Below are positions 60,715-64,000 of a stretch of 64,000 nucleotides of DNA, in pieces. The notes beneath the pieces are model-generated. The model did no database searches. It was not told the origin of the DNA and saw nothing but the letters and a program-made list of their open reading frames with translations. Numbering within the stretch: the stretch's first letter is position 1; every line of letters starts with the position of its first letter. Origin of the DNA: Clytia hemisphaerica (taxonomy: Eukaryota > Cnidaria > Hydrozoa > Leptothecata > Clytiidae); the NCBI GenBank assembly GCA_902728285.1, contig CACVBU010001120.1, positions 1,488,001-1,552,000 on the forward strand. The letters run 5' to 3'. A program made the position numbers and the translations under genes.

Positions 60715-61940
60715 CTAATCCAAATGAAGATGATAGAAGAAAAGTAATATTGAAGAAACAATGAATTGCAAAGATTTCTGACGAACACACTTCCGTGCTA
60801 TCCATAAAATTTCTGAAAAGATAGATCCATAAAAAATGCACGATGAGATGTTAATGTCGGCATGTGGCATCCTTACAATGAAAAAGGGAAAGGTATCTCT
60901 CTTATCAAAAAGTTTATATCTGAAAATATTGTTTTCAACGGTGATATCTAAATCTAAAAACAATGCATGGTTTCCATGGTGCTCAACTTTGAGATCTAAT
61001 TCTTTAGGGTAAATCTGTTTGTAGCAATTATGAAACTCATCTCTGTCATTTAAGGCACACAAATCATCAATAAATCTGCCTACAGAGTGGAAGTTATAGG
61101 CACTAGGCGAACTAGCAGAAATGAGACCTTTGACATACTCAGATTCAAAATGGTACAAAAACAGATTTGCCCAAAAAGGAGCAGGATCTAATCCCATGGG
61201 AATTCCAATGTATGCACTGTTTAAGAATAGAATTGCCAACTTTGAAGAAGCAATTTTTTATCAGAAAGGACACACACTCAGACAGTGAAGTATCCTTCCC
61301 TTTTGTAGTTCAGTATACTGAAGTATTTGAAAAACCAAGTTTATTTCTACAACCTAAATCAAACACAAAGTTAATAATATTTGTTAAAATTTCAATAAGA
61401 AGATCGCGTGGAAGGGTTGTGTACAGTTGCAAAATTGAATGTTGAAATTCGTTTTGCTTTTTTCTTGGCATTGATTCTGTTAAGATGTCCAATAACAGGT
61501 GAAGAATTTTAAACAACCCAGAACTTATTGAAACTAGAAAAGAAACGAGATTTATGATGGAATTGCTCAACATGTTTGTATAGGACTTTGAAGAGACAGC
61601 ACGAGACAGCGGTTTGGTACTACATGATTTGGAAGCAATGAAGCGGCAACCAATAGGATTCTTATGCATTTTAGGAATCCAATACATAATGGGGAGAGTT
61701 TTCATTTTGTCAGATAATGATAATCCAAATGTTTTACACAAGTTTTCGATATTTTCTAAAATGGAGTTCAAATCAAGATAGGAGGCTATTAGGTGTTATT
61801 TCCAGAGATTTCTCTAAGTAATCTAGAAACATAAAACTTTTTACAAATCAAAGCAAAGTTATTAGATGCTTTGTTGATTGTGACAATGACAAACCTTTTC
61901 TGTAAGGTTCCCAGATATGCCAGCACTTCTGGGTCCTTTA
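60715..61940 (-). pseudogene. Decayed Penelope-like element reverse transcriptase
   Basis: Minus-strand fragments in several frames. DPEVLAYLGTLQKRFVIVT then INKASNN at 61935-61840. YWIPKMHKNPIGCRFIAS and LSRAVSS at about 61690-61590. In another frame HKSRFFSSFNKFWVV then a stop, and INAKKKAKRISTFNF near 61460. YTTLPRDLLIEILTNIINFV. Then GIPMGLDPAPFWANLFLYHF, RFIDDLCALND (the catalytic Asp pair), HATFLDLDI-like NHALFLDLDITV and KRDTFPFFIVRMPH. These are hallmarks of Penelope-like reverse transcriptases. Several frameshifts and a stop make it non-functional. No GIY-YIG endonuclease domain is visible, so it ends in or just after the reverse transcriptase. Its 5' part is cut by the LINE. Confidence 0.85.
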
Positions 61941-63710
61941 GAATATATATTATTCAAGAAAGGATCGAAGACTGATTGCTCGAATTACAGACCAATATCT
62001 CTGTTATCAATTCCAAGCAAAATCGTTGAACACCTCATCTGCTCTCAGCTAACAGATCATCTTAGACAGCACAATCTTGAATCAGAACATCAGTGGGGAT
62101 TCAGACCACAACGATCAACTGATGACATACTTCTATATATGACAGAGAAATGGAGAAAAGCTATTGACTCACGTCAATCCGTTGGTACCCTCTTTATTGA
62201 TTTTCGTAAAGCTTTCGACAGTTTATCACATCCCATCTTATTGAAAAAGTTGAGTGCTTCTGGTGTCTCAGGAGACTTTCTAAACTTTCTTACAAGCTAC
62301 TTGTCCAATCGCAAACAATTTACAGTCATTAATGGAGCTCACCCCCAACATGAAAACGTAGAATATGGTGTGCCTCAGGGATCACTCATTGGTCCCTGTT
62401 GCTTCACAGTAAATGTCAATGATATGAGTGATAGTGTTACTTGCGAACTAGACCAGCTTGCTGATGACTCTACTGCCTACACTGTGGGTTTAGACACAGA
62501 CACGGTTATCAAAAACATCCAACAAAATGCAAATGAATTAGAATTTTTTGCCAAGAAAAATTCATTAACAATTCATCCAGGAAAATGTAAAGTTATGATT
62601 ATGTCCAAAAACCGCTTCATCGGTCCACTTCAAAATTTGTCAATCTGCAACAAAAGTATTGAATTGATAAACTCAACAAAATGTCTGGGTGTAATAATTG
62701 ATGATGAATTGAAATGGGATGTCCATGTTCAAAAAGTTACAAAAAGCTTTAGTGTTAAACTTAAAAAGCTATACCAAATGAGAGGAATGCCAAAATCTAC
62801 TCTCTCTACTATTTATTTTCAAGGTATCCTCCCATCTATTCTTTACGGTATCCTTATCTGGGGAAATTGTTCAGACACCCTATTGTCCAGTATTGAAAAA
62901 GTCCATATCAGAGCAGCTCGTTTCATCAATCGTTTGAAGAAGTCAGTCTCTGATGTCTATGTTTTATCTTCTGCAAATTGGAAAGGGATTGCTTACTACC
63001 ATAAAAAGAGTATAGCTTGCAAAGTGTACAAAATCTACAATGGGCTGTGTTCACCCCTCTTAACAGATCTCATTACAAAATCAGTTGCTCGTGGTAACAG
63101 AAACTCATCTAAAATTGACCAAGCACGCTTTACTTTTGTTGACTATAAACGCTCTTTCAAATATAGAGCTGCTATTGTGTGGAATAATATTCCTAATTCC
63201 ATCAGGGAGAAAAATACTTATGATGCCTTCAAAGAGGCCCTGAAAAAGTCTGACTGTCTTGACAAAATAAATTTTAATATGACTGGGAGAGCTCTGACAA
63301 CATGAAGACTACATATATTTCTAGAACTACTTATTTATTACTTATTTTAATCTCTAAATACTTATATCACATTATTTTATACATTTATTATTTATCAAAT
63401 ATAATATAACTAATATAATATTTATCAAAACTTACTGTCATACCTAGTATATATTTTTGAATCATTTGAATTCCCACAGAAATAAAACCAAACCTTATCC
63501 CATCTCCTCAAGTTTTGCATGTATAAAAACACTTTGCCTTTGCAGTGGTTGCTTTTACTTTTTCGTTTTTTAGCCTGCAGGTCCACATCAGTTTTTACTG
63601 CCAATGTATATGGAATTGTATATAATATTATGTATATAATTTTGTATATAGAACCTGACCTGCATTAACAAATAAATTAATAATTAATAATAATAATAAT
63701 AATAATAGGC
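61941..63710 (+). mobile_element. 5'-truncated L2/CR1-like non-LTR retrotransposon (LINE)
   Basis: Reverse transcriptase reading frame open to TGA at 63303-63305, preceded on the same frame by Penelope-derived codons. Motifs in order: CSNYRPISLLSIPSKIVEHL, HQWGFRPQRST, TLFIDFRKAFDSLSHPILLK, EYGVPQGSLIGPCCF, QLADDSTAY (Asp-Asp catalytic pair in a LADD form), CKVMIMSKN, STKCLGVIIDDELKWDVHV, and the C-terminal FKYRAAIVWNNIPNSIRE typical of this clade. It has no APE endonuclease domain, which would lie upstream and is lost. It ends in a (TAA)n tail at about 63683-63708. The reverse transcriptase frame is intact over about 450 codons, suggesting a recent insertion. Confidence 0.85.
63683..63709 (+). 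repeat. (TAA)n microsatellite tail of the LINE
   Basis: AATAATAATAATAATAATAG after a looser TTAATAATTAATAA lead-in. Short tandem tails of this kind are usual at the 3' ends of L2/CR1-type LINEs. Confidence 0.75.
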
Positions 63711-63759
63711 TTAGTACTAGCTCTTTTAAAATTTACACGTTTTGGTTCATGGTAGTTAG

Positions 63760-63909
63760 GGCCTTTCAAGGCTCGAAATAACGATTTCAAGTGGGTTGGA
63801 CAAAATGTTCGATCAGGGTTGCTTTAGCTTGAAAATTATGATTTTTGGGTCGTGAAGCTATTTGGGTCGGACAATGTCCGATGTCTGACCGTTATTTCGA
63901 GTCCTGGCC
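63760..63909. repeat. Inverted-repeat element, 150 bp
   Basis: GGCCTTTCAAGGCTCGAAATAACG-type left end is mirrored by CGTTATTTCGAGTCCTGGCC at the right. The inner GTTGGACAAAATGTTCG and TCGGACAATGTCCGA segments are related. A small foldback or MITE. Confidence 0.65.
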
Positions 63910-64000
63910 TTTTGTTAAAAGTTTACGTAATTTAGAATTTTCTACAATTCTCAAATCACCAGTTATAATGTGTTAATAACTCCAGAAGTTTCCGGAGCGC
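63910..64000. other. Window end
   Basis: AT-rich, ending in TTTCCGGAGCGC. Too short to assign. Confidence 0.3.

Overview
This is a 64 kb, AT-rich, intron-bearing eukaryotic window. Three animal-type protein genes (a CREB3-like bZIP factor, a class C GPCR and a PDE3 cyclic-nucleotide phosphodiesterase), GT-AG introns, a Penelope-like element, an L2/CR1-like LINE and many small TIR elements point to a non-vertebrate metazoan. A sponge or cnidarian is a guess I cannot test. Only a few percent of the bases are coding. Most of the rest is intron or intergenic DNA filled with tandem arrays, fold-back repeats and MITE-like elements.

Layout. (1) Positions 1-30.6 kb, plus strand: a bZIP gene with exons at 18419-18610, 27760-27810, 28425-28483, 29341-29409, 29630-29764 and 30048-30636, and a probable 5' exon at 417-593. 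All junctions are phase-compatible. The 594-18418 intron carries an 87-bp tandem array (1.25-3.24 kb), a large fold-back (3.3-4.4 kb), TIR elements and a perfect 74-bp palindrome. The 18611-27759 intron carries about 100 copies of a 29-bp repeat (18.86-21.75 kb) and a 1.5-kb tandem duplication (22.56-25.58 kb). (2) 34.1-36.75 kb, minus strand: a class C GPCR with an uninterrupted 878-codon reading frame. (3) 36.8-41.9 kb: intergenic, with a 1.26-kb TIR element and a MITE. (4) 41.95-57.4 kb, minus strand: a PDE3-family phosphodiesterase in at least ten exons, from a multi-pass membrane N terminus to an acidic C terminus. The assembled length is about 1155 residues, matching the family. (5) 57.4-60.7 kb: TIR elements and a GC-rich repeat. 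(6) 60.7-63.7 kb: a decayed Penelope-like element (minus strand) abutting a 5'-truncated LINE (plus strand).

The three genes fit a receptor/cAMP-signalling theme (GPCR, cAMP-hydrolysing PDE3, CREB-type factor). Nothing in the sequence shows that they are co-regulated, and the neighbourhood may be chance. The most interesting points are a CREB3-type bZIP whose visible exons lack the usual membrane anchor, a PDE3 exon whose two conserved halves lie in different reading frames, two small PDE3 exons with ambiguous splice phase, and the two intronic arrays. I found no clearly new biological system.
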